Of a stretch of DNA of 64,000 nucleotides, positions 37,107 to 45,210 are shown piece by piece. The stretch is from JAJFKB01 sp965230515 (GTDB lineage Bacteria; Pseudomonadota; Gammaproteobacteria; Pseudomonadales; IMCC2047): contig OZ246007.1 of assembly GCA_965230515.1 (NCBI GenBank), forward strand, positions 1,612,001 to 1,676,000, read 5' to 3'. Within the stretch, counting starts at the first letter, position 1. Every line of letters begins with the position of its first letter. A program made the translations under genes and the position numbers. Under the pieces are notes generated by a model. The model worked only from the letters and a program-made list of their open reading frames with translations, was not told the DNA's origin and made no database searches.

Positions 37107-37580
37107 CTAAGCGTCACGCATCTCCGCAAATACTTCTTGCTCGGTTTTCACCATGGATTCTCTTTGATCACCAGACCACTGCACTGAAAGCGGCAATGGT
37201 GCAGCGCCTGGCCAGGATTGGTCCCGGGCTCCAATGACATCCATTTCCCATAAAGCAATACCCATCGGCACCGAATCCAAATCAGCTTTAACGGCGCGTG
37301 TTTTTCCTTTAACAAGAAATACCAGATTATCCGGGCCAATAACCTGAACAGCTGCGGCCCCGTCTCTCTCAAGATTTGCCAGTGTTTTACTATCATGATC
37401 GACGGTAAAACGAATTCGCTTATCATCAAGTGCCACTACCCATGCAAAAGCATCTGTCGGGTACTGGTCATCGCCTACCGTAATAGCAATACCCAATGCA
37501 CCAGCGCGCAAATAGGACAGTAGTTGTGGTGGCAGTTCAGGTGTAATCGCATGAGGCGAAGTAGTAGTAATGCTAGACAT
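37107..37580 (-). CDS. PNPOx-like split-barrel flavin protein
   Basis: 157 residues that read like the pyridoxamine-phosphate-oxidase fold: a strand pair around ALGIAITVGDDQYPTDAFAWVVALDD, then IRFTVDHDSKTLANLERDGAAAVQVIG, a pattern that in relatives contacts FMN phosphate, and FLVKGKTRAVKAD. No signal peptide. Substrate and role are unknown. It lies between the riboflavin kinase and the CoA-ligase genes on the same strand, so a flavin reductase that hands reduced FMN to UbiX is an attractive but untested idea. Confidence 0.65.
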   Translation of the reverse strand: MSSITTTSPHAITPELPPQLLSYLRAGALGIAITVGDDQYPTDAFAWVVALDDKRIRFTVDHDSKTLANLERDGAAAVQVIGPDNLVFLVKGKTRAVKADLDSVPMGIALWEMDVIGARDQSWPGAAPLPLSVQWSGDQRESMVKTEQEVFAEMRDA

Positions 37581-37694
37581 AATCTGTATCCTCTAGTTAT
37601 TTCAGTTAATTTATTAGGCCTTTTGGCCGTTATTTACTCCGTTATCATTAAAGAGAGATCGCAAATATCTGTTATCGACCAACTCTCTTTATGG

Positions 37695-38150
37695 TCATTC
37701 TTTATTAGCCAGTTGCAGGTAAATCTTAATCCGCGAACCTTCTTCCACGCTCAGGCTTTCTGTAACAGACACCTCGGCAATAACTTCAAGCTTTTCCGCT
37801 GGATAATCTGAAACTTCGGGTAGAATCAACACACCCCGGATTTTATCTTCAAGTAATACCGGGAAACATTTGGCTCGGCAGAACCCTTCTGGAGGAGTGA
37901 TCTCGACACCCTCTGATTTTTTAATTTCCGCCAATGTCTTTTGCCATGCAGCCCCGGACATTTCCAAATTAAAGGTACCCGGATATAGTTTCATACCGAG
38001 CTTTTCCATGAACTGCTGCTGAACCCATTCCAACTGAGTCAATCCGGTTCCTTCACCGATTCCCGATCTGGCAACACCTTCCAATTCAACCCAGTTCTCT
38101 CCGGCAAGCAGTTCTGCCCGCTGTTTTCTCAATTGATCAAAAGAAGACAT
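37695..38150 (-). CDS. ribK: CTP-dependent riboflavin kinase (DUF120, archaeal RibK type)
   Basis: 151 residues. The characteristic run is LEGVARSGIGEGTGL, then WVQQQFMEKLGMKLYPGTFNLEM (split here: GEG at 32-34, YPGTFNL at 56-62), GFCRAKCFPVLL, VLILPEVSDYP and EVSVTESLSVEEGSRIKI. This order matches the archaeal riboflavin kinase that uses CTP, not ATP, to make FMN. It lacks the N-terminal winged-helix domain some archaea have. Bacterial copies are uncommon. It sits 11 bp behind a ubiD gene, so it probably supplies FMN for the prenyl-FMN cofactor. Confidence 0.82.
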   Translation of the reverse strand: MSSFDQLRKQRAELLAGENWVELEGVARSGIGEGTGLTQLEWVQQQFMEKLGMKLYPGTFNLEMSGAAWQKTLAEIKKSEGVEITPPEGFCRAKCFPVLLEDKIRGVLILPEVSDYPAEKLEVIAEVSVTESLSVEEGSRIKIYLQLANKE

Positions 38151-38161
38151 GAGTAAAGAGC

Positions 38162-39508
38162 CTATCGACCTTGTTCCAGGATGGACCGAGCCTTCTCTTC
38201 GGCCGGACCGGGAATTGTTATTGCATCAAACTGCTCTCCGGCCCCACGGGTCGCATCGAATCCAATCTTCGAGCCTATTCCACTGTCAACCGCTGATGGA
38301 TCTATGACATAACCGGTCAAATGATCGAGCACCAGCGTATCTTTATTCGGCTGATAGCGCGTCGCCATCGCCCATGAAACCTCACGTGGATTTCTGATAT
38401 TCACACCCTCATCAACGACGGTGACAATCTTTAACCGCAAGTCCATACTCAAAACCAGTTGCATTAAGCGCCGAACATCTCCTGGTCGCATCCCTTTGAC
38501 GGAGATAACGGCAGTAAAACCACAGGTTCCGGTAATAAGCTCCAGATCCACTACACCATGCATCTGCTGTTGCAGTTGACCGAGCAATTCAGTTCCGGAT
38601 GCCAAAGAGAGCAGGTTATCCACGTCAACCGTCCAGGGGCAGAGCGCCGGATAGATAAAGTTTTTCCGGTGGGTGACTGCGGTCACTTCCACTACCGGAC
38701 TGGCATTTGAAAAGTAGTACCCTGTGTTCTCGCCAAAAGGTCCCTCCTGTTCGCGAACCCCAGGTAACACATGCCCTTCAATAATAATTTCCGCTCTGGC
38801 GAGGACATCAAGATCAACTGTCACTGCTGGCGTAAGCTCCAACGGTGCCCTCCTAAGCCCACCTGCAACTTCGAATTTGTCCGGTCCCGATGAGCCGACC
38901 TTAACAACCCCCGCAACCAGCGTGGCGGGATCCACTCCGAGTGCAACGGCTATTTCCAAAGGTTTTCCCTGCTCCTCCATCTGCTTATGAAACAGGGACA
39001 GCGGGGGATTTGCGAGGAATATTCCGCAACGGTTGCCACCCTGCAGCATCATGCGATGAATACCCATCGCACGGCGACCAGTCTCTGGGTCTTTTCCGAT
39101 CACCAGACCACAAGTGATAAAGGGTGCAACATCTTTTTCATGATGCGTAAGAACAGGTAAAAGGGATAACAAGTCCGCAGGGGCGCTATGAATAACCTCT
39201 TGCACAGGAGCATTGCCTTCATACTGGACAGGCGAAATTGCATGCTTCTTGCAATTCAGGTAAGTCTCATTAAGCTTTTCTTCCGTGGTCCCCAACGCCC
39301 TGGCGGTACGGGCTCTGCTCGCCAACAAATTTCCAGCCACTTTCGTGCCTGGATAGCCTGACACATCTTCAAATAGCACTATACGTCCATCAGCTTGCGC
39401 TTCATGGAGTAGAGCAGCCATTTCAAACTCGGGCTTAAACCCGGATTCTATCCGAAGTATTTCACCCTCATTATCGGCCAGAAAACCACGCAGATCCTGA
39501 TATCCCAT
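38162..39508 (-). CDS. UbiD-family decarboxylase, third paralogue of the operon
   Basis: 448 residues from the ATG at 39508, which has AGGAGG six bases upstream; the frame opens at 39532. Seen are GIHRMMLQGGNRCGIFL, the conserved EQEGPFGENTGYYF with the metal/prFMN-binding glutamate, and DSGIGSKIGFDAT. It is less like the two phenylphosphate carboxylase subunits than they are to each other, and more like general UbiD. It may be a hydroxybenzoate decarboxylase or a partner of the carboxylase; the Thauera phenol cluster also has such an extra UbiD-like gene. Confidence 0.88.
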   Translation of the reverse strand: MGYQDLRGFLADNEGEILRIESGFKPEFEMAALLHEAQADGRIVLFEDVSGYPGTKVAGNLLASRARTARALGTTEEKLNETYLNCKKHAISPVQYEGNAPVQEVIHSAPADLLSLLPVLTHHEKDVAPFITCGLVIGKDPETGRRAMGIHRMMLQGGNRCGIFLANPPLSLFHKQMEEQGKPLEIAVALGVDPATLVAGVVKVGSSGPDKFEVAGGLRRAPLELTPAVTVDLDVLARAEIIIEGHVLPGVREQEGPFGENTGYYFSNASPVVEVTAVTHRKNFIYPALCPWTVDVDNLLSLASGTELLGQLQQQMHGVVDLELITGTCGFTAVISVKGMRPGDVRRLMQLVLSMDLRLKIVTVVDEGVNIRNPREVSWAMATRYQPNKDTLVLDHLTGYVIDPSAVDSGIGSKIGFDATRGAGEQFDAITIPGPAEEKARSILEQGR

Positions 39509-39522
39509 CGTTCCTCCTGAAA

Positions 39523-39540
39523 GCGGGTGCAAGCACCCGC
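39523..39540 (-). other. Perfect hairpin between ppcC and the third ubiD gene
   Basis: GCGGGTGC-AA-GCACCCGC, an 8-bp stem with a 2-nt loop lying 17 bp after ppcC and just before the ribosome site of the next gene. There is no T tract, so it is more likely an mRNA processing or stability element that sets different levels for the two halves of the operon. Confidence 0.6.
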
Positions 39541-39557
39541 TCCAATCAGATTGCTAC

Positions 39558-39809
39558 TTACTGGTAATTGGCGAAACGCTCGATTTCACCCAGCACGTTG
39601 ATTGAGTACTTCTGATCAGAAAGCTGACCGCGCCCAAAACGCACCTGTAGCCTATCCGGATATTGATCCAGAGTAGTGGACACTTCCGCGTTAACACGCT
39701 TATAGGTGTATTTGTGGATTCCATCATTCAAAGTACGGATGGTCAGCTCCAGGTTTTCACCCTCTGCCAGTTCATCCAGATCATTTACATAAACTTCCCA
39801 TAGATTCAT
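39558..39809 (-). CDS. ppcC: Phenylphosphate carboxylase small (gamma, about 10 kDa) subunit
   Basis: 83 residues, no signal peptide, with charged strands such as EGENLELTIRTLNDGIHKYTYKR split by turns. By size and by its place directly behind the alpha-type UbiD subunit it corresponds to the roughly 10-kDa core subunit of phenylphosphate carboxylase from Thauera and Aromatoleum, a protein with no relatives outside this enzyme. In those bacteria the two UbiD-like subunits and this one form the core that exchanges CO2 with 4-hydroxybenzoate. GAGGAG lies before the ATG at 39809. Confidence 0.8.
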   Translation of the reverse strand: MNLWEVYVNDLDELAEGENLELTIRTLNDGIHKYTYKRVNAEVSTTLDQYPDRLQVRFGRGQLSDQKYSINVLGEIERFANYQ

Positions 39810-39828
39810 CTTTAATTCTCCTCAACCT

Positions 39829-41283
39829 TTACTCTTCGAAACCATAGTTTTTCCAGTTACTGACAATCTTCTCCTGAATGTCCTCAGGATAGATATTCTT
39901 GAACGACACCAGTCGCGGTACTTCGTTGATCGGATCCCAATCCAGCGGGAAGGTACAGTCAAACAGTACCTGTGAGCCGATACACCACTGACGCTCATGC
40001 GAATTCGCATGCGGATAGAGCGCAGTACCGGTGGTGTTTTCAAAGACATGGATATCCCGCACCGGATTCATCCTCGTACAGAAGGAGTGGTAGACCTCAT
40101 CCCAGTTGTAGATATCGACGGTATCATCAACCACCATCACCATATGGAACCAGGGGCCAAGTTTACTACCGAAGGCCAACTGGGCGATCTGCATGGCAAT
40201 ACCGGAGTAGGTCGGTTTCACACCTACGATCATCATGTGGTGGGTAGAACGCGGATGCATGTAAACACCGGTAATCGGAATACCCTGGCTACGCAGCAAC
40301 TTATCCAGCTCCAGACCCAAAGAGAAGGATCGCAGCAGCTGCCCCTCATCCATAGGCACACCCATGTTGGAAATGGTCATGGTGGCGTTGTTCCGGAAAG
40401 TGATGCAGTTAACCCGGAACGAGACACGTGGCATCCGCGGCGAAGTCCGGTAACCGGTGTACTCACCGAAAGGTCCTTCCTCAAGCATCACGTCAGGCAT
40501 GATTTCACCTTCGAGGATAATTTCGGCATTGGCCGGCACCATCAGGTCATTGGTTTCACACTTGACCAGCTCAACAGGTTTGCCCGCCAGCATACCGGTC
40601 AGTTGCGATTCCGGGATTTTAGAGGGTGCACAGGCTGCCATACCCGCCAGCGGGGAAAGCCCGATAGCGGTTGCAAAAGGACAGCTCTCGCCACGCGGCA
40701 GATAGTAGGACTGCAGCGTTTTACCGAGATCCGAGAAGGGGAATACCGCGCCACACATGGAGCGTGAATCGTACATCATCTGGCGATACATACCCCAGTT
40801 GACATCACCTGTGATCGGATGCTCGGTAATCACAGCGTGCCAGGTACCTGCGTAACGACCACCATCACCTTCGTGTACCAGAGGAATCGGCAGTTTACAA
40901 AGGTCGACATCGTCACCCAGCCAGATGTTCTCCTTACAGGGAGCCGCGCTCTTGTCGATCTCAACCGGTTCAATGATGTCACCTTCGGTCCGTTCCAGGT
41001 ACTCTTCCGCAATCTCCGGCAGAGTGGACTCAGGGTCCATGCCCATGGAGATAGCTACCCTTCGGTAGTTGGATAACGGTGCACCGAAGTAGCTGAAGCC
41101 AGGGTAATCCTTAATGTTTGTCATATAGGGCGCTGGGGCTTCCAGCTCACAGACACGACGTACGATACCACCGGCTTCATTATCCCAATCAACCTCCTGG
41201 TCAATCTGGACCATGTCACCGGTTTGTCTTAGCGCTTCGATAAACTCCCGGTTTGAAGTTGGCGCGTTATAGTCTCTACTCAT
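39829..41283 (-). CDS. ppcA: Phenylphosphate carboxylase alpha subunit (UbiD-like)
   Basis: 484 residues, about 54 kDa, matching the 54-kDa subunit of the Thauera enzyme. UbiD-family marks: NWGMYRQMMYD, the conserved EGPFGEYTGYRTSP, GVYMHPRSTHHMMIVGV and VDDTVDIYNWDEVYHSF. The ATG at 41283 with AAGAGG upstream is preferred to the GTG at 41292. Part of the core that carboxylates the phenolate released from phenylphosphate at the para position to 4-hydroxybenzoate, with prenylated FMN and Mn or Mg expected. The alpha/beta assignment rests on size and gene order. Confidence 0.9.
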   Translation of the reverse strand: MSRDYNAPTSNREFIEALRQTGDMVQIDQEVDWDNEAGGIVRRVCELEAPAPYMTNIKDYPGFSYFGAPLSNYRRVAISMGMDPESTLPEIAEEYLERTEGDIIEPVEIDKSAAPCKENIWLGDDVDLCKLPIPLVHEGDGGRYAGTWHAVITEHPITGDVNWGMYRQMMYDSRSMCGAVFPFSDLGKTLQSYYLPRGESCPFATAIGLSPLAGMAACAPSKIPESQLTGMLAGKPVELVKCETNDLMVPANAEIILEGEIMPDVMLEEGPFGEYTGYRTSPRMPRVSFRVNCITFRNNATMTISNMGVPMDEGQLLRSFSLGLELDKLLRSQGIPITGVYMHPRSTHHMMIVGVKPTYSGIAMQIAQLAFGSKLGPWFHMVMVVDDTVDIYNWDEVYHSFCTRMNPVRDIHVFENTTGTALYPHANSHERQWCIGSQVLFDCTFPLDWDPINEVPRLVSFKNIYPEDIQEKIVSNWKNYGFEE

Positions 41284-41353
41284 TTTTAACACCTCTTAAT
41301 CATTTGTAAAAATAACGGTTAATTTAAATTACTTCGTAAAAAACAGTTTCGAT

Positions 41354-41863
41354 TTAGCCCATCTTGGCCAACAGCTTGTCCCATTTACCCTGGGCTTTCA
41401 GTATCAGCTCCGCAACTTCGCGCACCGCTCCATAGCCGCCACGCGCTTTGGTTACGTACTTTGCATGCTCCAGAATGTCCGGTACCGCATCAGCTACCGC
41501 AACCGGCAGACCAACCCGCTTCATCATGCTCAGATCCACCAGATCGTCCCCCACATAACACACCTCTTCCGGTGTGATCTGCATATCTTCGATAATCTCG
41601 GCGAACTGTTCAGGCTTGTTTTTGGCACCTTCATAGAACCGTTCGATTTTGAGCTCGGCAGCACGATGACGCACAGCTCCCGATTTCTTCGACGTGATGA
41701 TAGCGACCTCTACACCGAGCATCTTCAGCGCCACGCTACCCATACCATCCTTGATATCGAAGTTGCGCGTCTGGACACCGTTGTCATCAATAACAATACG
41801 GCCATCACTCATCACACCATCGACATCCAGAATCACGAGCTTGATATTTTTTGCGACTTCCAT
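41354..41863 (-). CDS. ppcD: Phenylphosphate carboxylase HAD phosphatase (delta, about 18 kDa) subunit
   Basis: 169 residues of the HAD superfamily, KdsC-like without a cap. Motif I is LDVDGVMSDG (nucleophile in DVDG, residues 13-16), motif II TSKKSG, and motif IV VGDDLVDLSMM. In Thauera the 18-kDa subunit hydrolyses phenylphosphate so that phenolate is delivered to the core enzyme. KdsC of lipopolysaccharide synthesis is a close relative, but the position between the two ppc UbiD genes makes the carboxylase role far more likely. AGGAGAG lies before the ATG. Confidence 0.9.
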   Translation of the reverse strand: MEVAKNIKLVILDVDGVMSDGRIVIDDNGVQTRNFDIKDGMGSVALKMLGVEVAIITSKKSGAVRHRAAELKIERFYEGAKNKPEQFAEIIEDMQITPEEVCYVGDDLVDLSMMKRVGLPVAVADAVPDILEHAKYVTKARGGYGAVREVAELILKAQGKWDKLLAKMG

Positions 41864-41888
41864 ATTTCTCTCCTATTACGAATCTTTT

Positions 41889-43304
41889 CTAGTCGATTCC
41901 GTATTCGGCCCAGCGCGACTGCACTTTGGCTAACGTTTCTTCATCCAGAGCAATGGGTACCGGCTTCTCTTCCCACTCGTAAGGAATAGTCGCGTCAAGA
42001 ATAATGCGCGAAGTAATCAGCTTGCTTTCATCAGGATGGAGCGCCGGGTCCAGTGGCGTAGAACGGCCACGCTTGATCATTTCGGTACCACGTTGTGGGT
42101 CATAGCGACAGGCCAGCGCCCAGAACACGCGTTGTATATCATCCGCATCGATATCCTCATCGACGACAATGACTCCCTTAATACCGTAACTACCCGTGGT
42201 GGTCGCGATCACTGCATTACCCACCTGACTGGAGTGCCCCGGGTACATGGTTTTCACTGAGACGACGGCCCAGAATCGACCGGCTGATTCCGGCATTACA
42301 TTCACCGACTGAATACCAGGAACATTCATTTTCGCCAGATCCGTCCACAGCATTGCAGTACGAGTGAAGGAGAGCAGCATATGGACATCTGTTACCGGAC
42401 GGCCAACCGAGGTAGCCCACAGGATCGGATTGTCACGGTGCAAAATCTGCTTCACTTCAAGGCAAGGCTTTTTAATCTCTTTGTACAGCTCATCGGTGTA
42501 ATACCCCGTGTACTCCCCAAATGGCCCTTCCGGCTGGAAGTTGTTAGGATCAATCTCACCTTCAAGGACCAGTTCAGCAGCTGCAGGAATCGGCAGACCG
42601 GTCAATGGCGCCATCATATACTCAGAGGGTGCACCACGCACCGAGCCGATAATATCGTACTGGTTTTGCGCACCTTCATGCTGCAGCGCACCGGCCATCA
42701 TCATCAGCGGATCACAACCAATCACCGCAGCAGCCGGCATCTTTTTGCCCAGCTTTTTGTACTTTTCCAGAATGCGCATGCCACGCTTACCGGGCAGAAT
42801 TTGTACACCACAACGTTTATCATCCAGCATCTGCATGCGGTATGTTCCGAGGTTGACTTTACCGTTTTCCGGATCCTTGATTACCAGAAACGTGGCTGTA
42901 CCAATGTAGCGCCCGCCATCCTGTGGGAAAAACCTGGGTACCGGGAAGATATTCAGATCAACATCGTCACCACTAACCACGTTTTCCAGAACCGGTCCAT
43001 CCGTTACCTCTTTTGAAGGGATCAGTTCATCAATGGTTTTCTCCATCCACTCTTTGGCCGAATCACACAGGGAATTTTCGGGATTCATAATCATCGACAT
43101 CGCCAAACGACTGGGCGTGGCAAATGCACCGGTAAATACCGGCGAGTCATAACCCTTGATATTCTCAAATAACAGAGCGGGACCCTGTTTTTCTTCCGTT
43201 AGCTTGGAGATATGTGAAAGTTCCAGGTCCCAATCCACTTCAGCAGTTACGCGCTTCAATTCGCCTGCTTCTTCGCATCGGTTAATAAAATCTCTCAGGT
43301 CCAT
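41889..43304 (-). CDS. ppcB: Phenylphosphate carboxylase beta subunit (UbiD-like)
   Basis: 471 residues, about 53 kDa. UbiD-family marks are GTYRMQMLDDKRCGVQI, the EGPFGEYTGYYTDELY block, PGHSSQVGNAVIA and VVDEDIDADDIQRVFWALA. Matches the 53-kDa subunit of the anaerobic phenol carboxylase. It starts the ppcB-ppcD-ppcA-ppcC order and follows ppsC by 75 bp. Of the two large subunits it is unclear which carries the active prenyl-FMN; both keep the conserved glutamate segment. Confidence 0.9.
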   Translation of the reverse strand: MDLRDFINRCEEAGELKRVTAEVDWDLELSHISKLTEEKQGPALLFENIKGYDSPVFTGAFATPSRLAMSMIMNPENSLCDSAKEWMEKTIDELIPSKEVTDGPVLENVVSGDDVDLNIFPVPRFFPQDGGRYIGTATFLVIKDPENGKVNLGTYRMQMLDDKRCGVQILPGKRGMRILEKYKKLGKKMPAAAVIGCDPLMMMAGALQHEGAQNQYDIIGSVRGAPSEYMMAPLTGLPIPAAAELVLEGEIDPNNFQPEGPFGEYTGYYTDELYKEIKKPCLEVKQILHRDNPILWATSVGRPVTDVHMLLSFTRTAMLWTDLAKMNVPGIQSVNVMPESAGRFWAVVSVKTMYPGHSSQVGNAVIATTTGSYGIKGVIVVDEDIDADDIQRVFWALACRYDPQRGTEMIKRGRSTPLDPALHPDESKLITSRIILDATIPYEWEEKPVPIALDEETLAKVQSRWAEYGID

Positions 43305-43379
43305 AGGTTTTATCCTCTTGTGGTTATCTATAAAAGCGGTTTTCTGCCGCGCGTAATTATTTAATGGTTAGTTTGCTTA

Positions 43380-44051
43380 TTAGCCCTGCGAGCCAACAAC
43401 CGACTCGAGCACATGGTAGCCATTCTCTATGAGCGCCTGCGCCACATCTGTCGTATCTTTACCTCGAAAACGTATAATGATTTTCTTCTCATTACTCACC
43501 TCATAATTAGGCGGTTCAGCCTTGCCAATCGGATAGATCGCCTGTACGTCAGCGCCAGTCTCACTGACAATATCTGAAATCTTTCCAATGGCTCCAGGCT
43601 CAAGCTGTATAGGTGCCAAGGTAATGCCGTTACGCTTTTCCCATGCACCCAGGAAATTCGCCGCCAGCGCAAAGATTTCGTTTGCCGAAATAATGCCCAC
43701 CACTTCCCCGTTATCGATAACGGGAAATTGCGCAACACCTAGCTCTTTACCCTTTTCCAGGCAGTGCTCCATAGTGTCATCAGCCTCTATCGTGGCCGGA
43801 TTTCGCACCATGATGTCTTTCACCTTGAGGCGCTCTGTAAAAAAGGCAAACTCATCAGGGCTTTGGGTGTTGCTGACAAAATGCGCTGCTCTCAGACAAT
43901 CAGCCCGGGTTATCAGACCTCGCAGTGTTTTCCCTTCCATAACCGGAAGAACGTGCAGGTTGTTCTCCGCCAACAGACGTTTTGCTTCCGACACCAGCGT
44001 ATCCGGAATGATGGTAATGGGGTTCGGTTTCATCCAGTTTCTAACAATCAT
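43380..44051 (-). CDS. ppsC: Phenylphosphate synthase subunit C (CBS-domain protein)
   Basis: 223 residues, about 24 kDa, with two CBS domains: IVRNWMKPNPITIIPDTLVSEAK (residues 1-60, split) and VKDIMVRNPATIEADDTME (70-130), followed by an ACT-like region ending in RGKDTTDVAQALIENGYHV. In Thauera the 24-kDa protein strongly stimulates phenylphosphate synthesis; CBS domains suggest it senses adenine nucleotides. Starts 10 bp after the ppsB stop with AAGGGGA upstream. Confidence 0.9.
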   Translation of the reverse strand: MIVRNWMKPNPITIIPDTLVSEAKRLLAENNLHVLPVMEGKTLRGLITRADCLRAAHFVSNTQSPDEFAFFTERLKVKDIMVRNPATIEADDTMEHCLEKGKELGVAQFPVIDNGEVVGIISANEIFALAANFLGAWEKRNGITLAPIQLEPGAIGKISDIVSETGADVQAIYPIGKAEPPNYEVSNEKKIIIRFRGKDTTDVAQALIENGYHVLESVVGSQG

Positions 44052-44061
44052 CGTGTTCCCC

Positions 44062-45150
44062 TTAATTGACTTTTTTACCAGCCATCATGCTGCTAAGAAT
44101 ATGGTCCATAGCCGAACCGGCACTCTCACTGTCAGTCACCGGCTCCGTCTCCTTATTGCTCCATACGGTTTCCGGGCGCGCCTGCAAAATAAAGATGTTG
44201 CCACCCTCCGGCATATCCTTATCGATGGCCCACTCGATATCCATTGGACAGCCATAGTGCTTCTCGATCAGCTTGCCCATCTTGGCCAGTTCGACCAGTT
44301 CTTTATCTGTCACAGACTGCACTTTGCGCCGCTCCTTTGGCACTTCGCTCTTGATTGACACCTGCGTTTTCGGATCAACGGTATAGCAAACTTCCTTATC
44401 GGATATGGTGCGTCCCAGTACTTCCAGTGATACCTTATTGATACGGAACTGATCCGGTGTGACTTCTCCTGAAACCACCGACTCACCAAACCCGAAGTTG
44501 GAATCAACCACGATAGAAGAGCGATCACCGTTGCTGGGATTCAGAGTAAACATCACACCGGCAGCAAAGGAGTTAGCCATTTTCTGAATACCTACACTGA
44601 TACCCACTTCGCGATGATCAAAATTCATGTCAATACGATAGGCAATCGCTCGAGCGGTAAACAGGCTCGAAATACACCTGCGAACGTGATGAATTACTTC
44701 ATCAACACCTCTTACCCACAGATACGTATCCTGTTGACCAGCAAAGCTGGCATCAGGCAGATCCTCTGCCGTGGCACTGGACCTAACCGCAACCGGAACC
44801 GCCGGCATACAGCAACGCACAGATAACTGACGGTAGAACTCTGCAATCTGATCCTCAAAGGCAACATCAATCGGCATCTGTTCGATTTTGTCCCGAATAA
44901 CCGCACTGACCTCTTCCAGCTTTTCAATATCCTGCGGATCAGCACCTTCCAACATTCCGTCAATTTCATCGAGAATCTTGTTTTGCGACATAAAATGCTG
45001 ATAGCCGGCTACCGTAATGGCAAACCCGGGTGGTACCCGAATACCCGCATTGATCAGTTCACCAAGTGACGAGCACTTCCCGCCCACCTGTTCAACCATG
45101 TCTCTTCTGCAGTCTTCAAACCAACTGACCCATGGTAATTCAACACTCAT
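44062..45150 (-). CDS. ppsB: Phenylphosphate synthase subunit B (ATP-binding half)
   Basis: 362 residues, about 40 kDa, like the N-terminal ATP-grasp part of phosphoenolpyruvate synthase. Motifs: EQVGGKCSSLGELINAGIRVPPGFA (split; residues 20-44), AVRSSATAEDLPDASFAGQQDTYL and MANSFAAGVMFTLNP, ending QARPETVW. It takes the beta-phosphate of ATP and passes it to the histidine of PpsA. As known for this enzyme the two halves of the PEP-synthase ancestor are separate proteins. Good ribosome site AGGAGG. Confidence 0.93.
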   Translation of the reverse strand: MSVELPWVSWFEDCRRDMVEQVGGKCSSLGELINAGIRVPPGFAITVAGYQHFMSQNKILDEIDGMLEGADPQDIEKLEEVSAVIRDKIEQMPIDVAFEDQIAEFYRQLSVRCCMPAVPVAVRSSATAEDLPDASFAGQQDTYLWVRGVDEVIHHVRRCISSLFTARAIAYRIDMNFDHREVGISVGIQKMANSFAAGVMFTLNPSNGDRSSIVVDSNFGFGESVVSGEVTPDQFRINKVSLEVLGRTISDKEVCYTVDPKTQVSIKSEVPKERRKVQSVTDKELVELAKMGKLIEKHYGCPMDIEWAIDKDMPEGGNIFILQARPETVWSNKETEPVTDSESAGSAMDHILSSMMAGKKVN

Positions 45151-45210
45151 AACTTCCTCCTAAACGCTCCAACAGACCGGCCCCTGATATCTCCGGCACA
45201 ACGCTTTTAT

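Noticed and set aside
41354..41863. KdsC (KDO-8-phosphate phosphatase) for the HAD gene
   Set aside because: No kdsD, lptC or lptA beside it; it lies between the two ppc UbiD genes, as the HAD subunit does in phenylphosphate carboxylase clusters.
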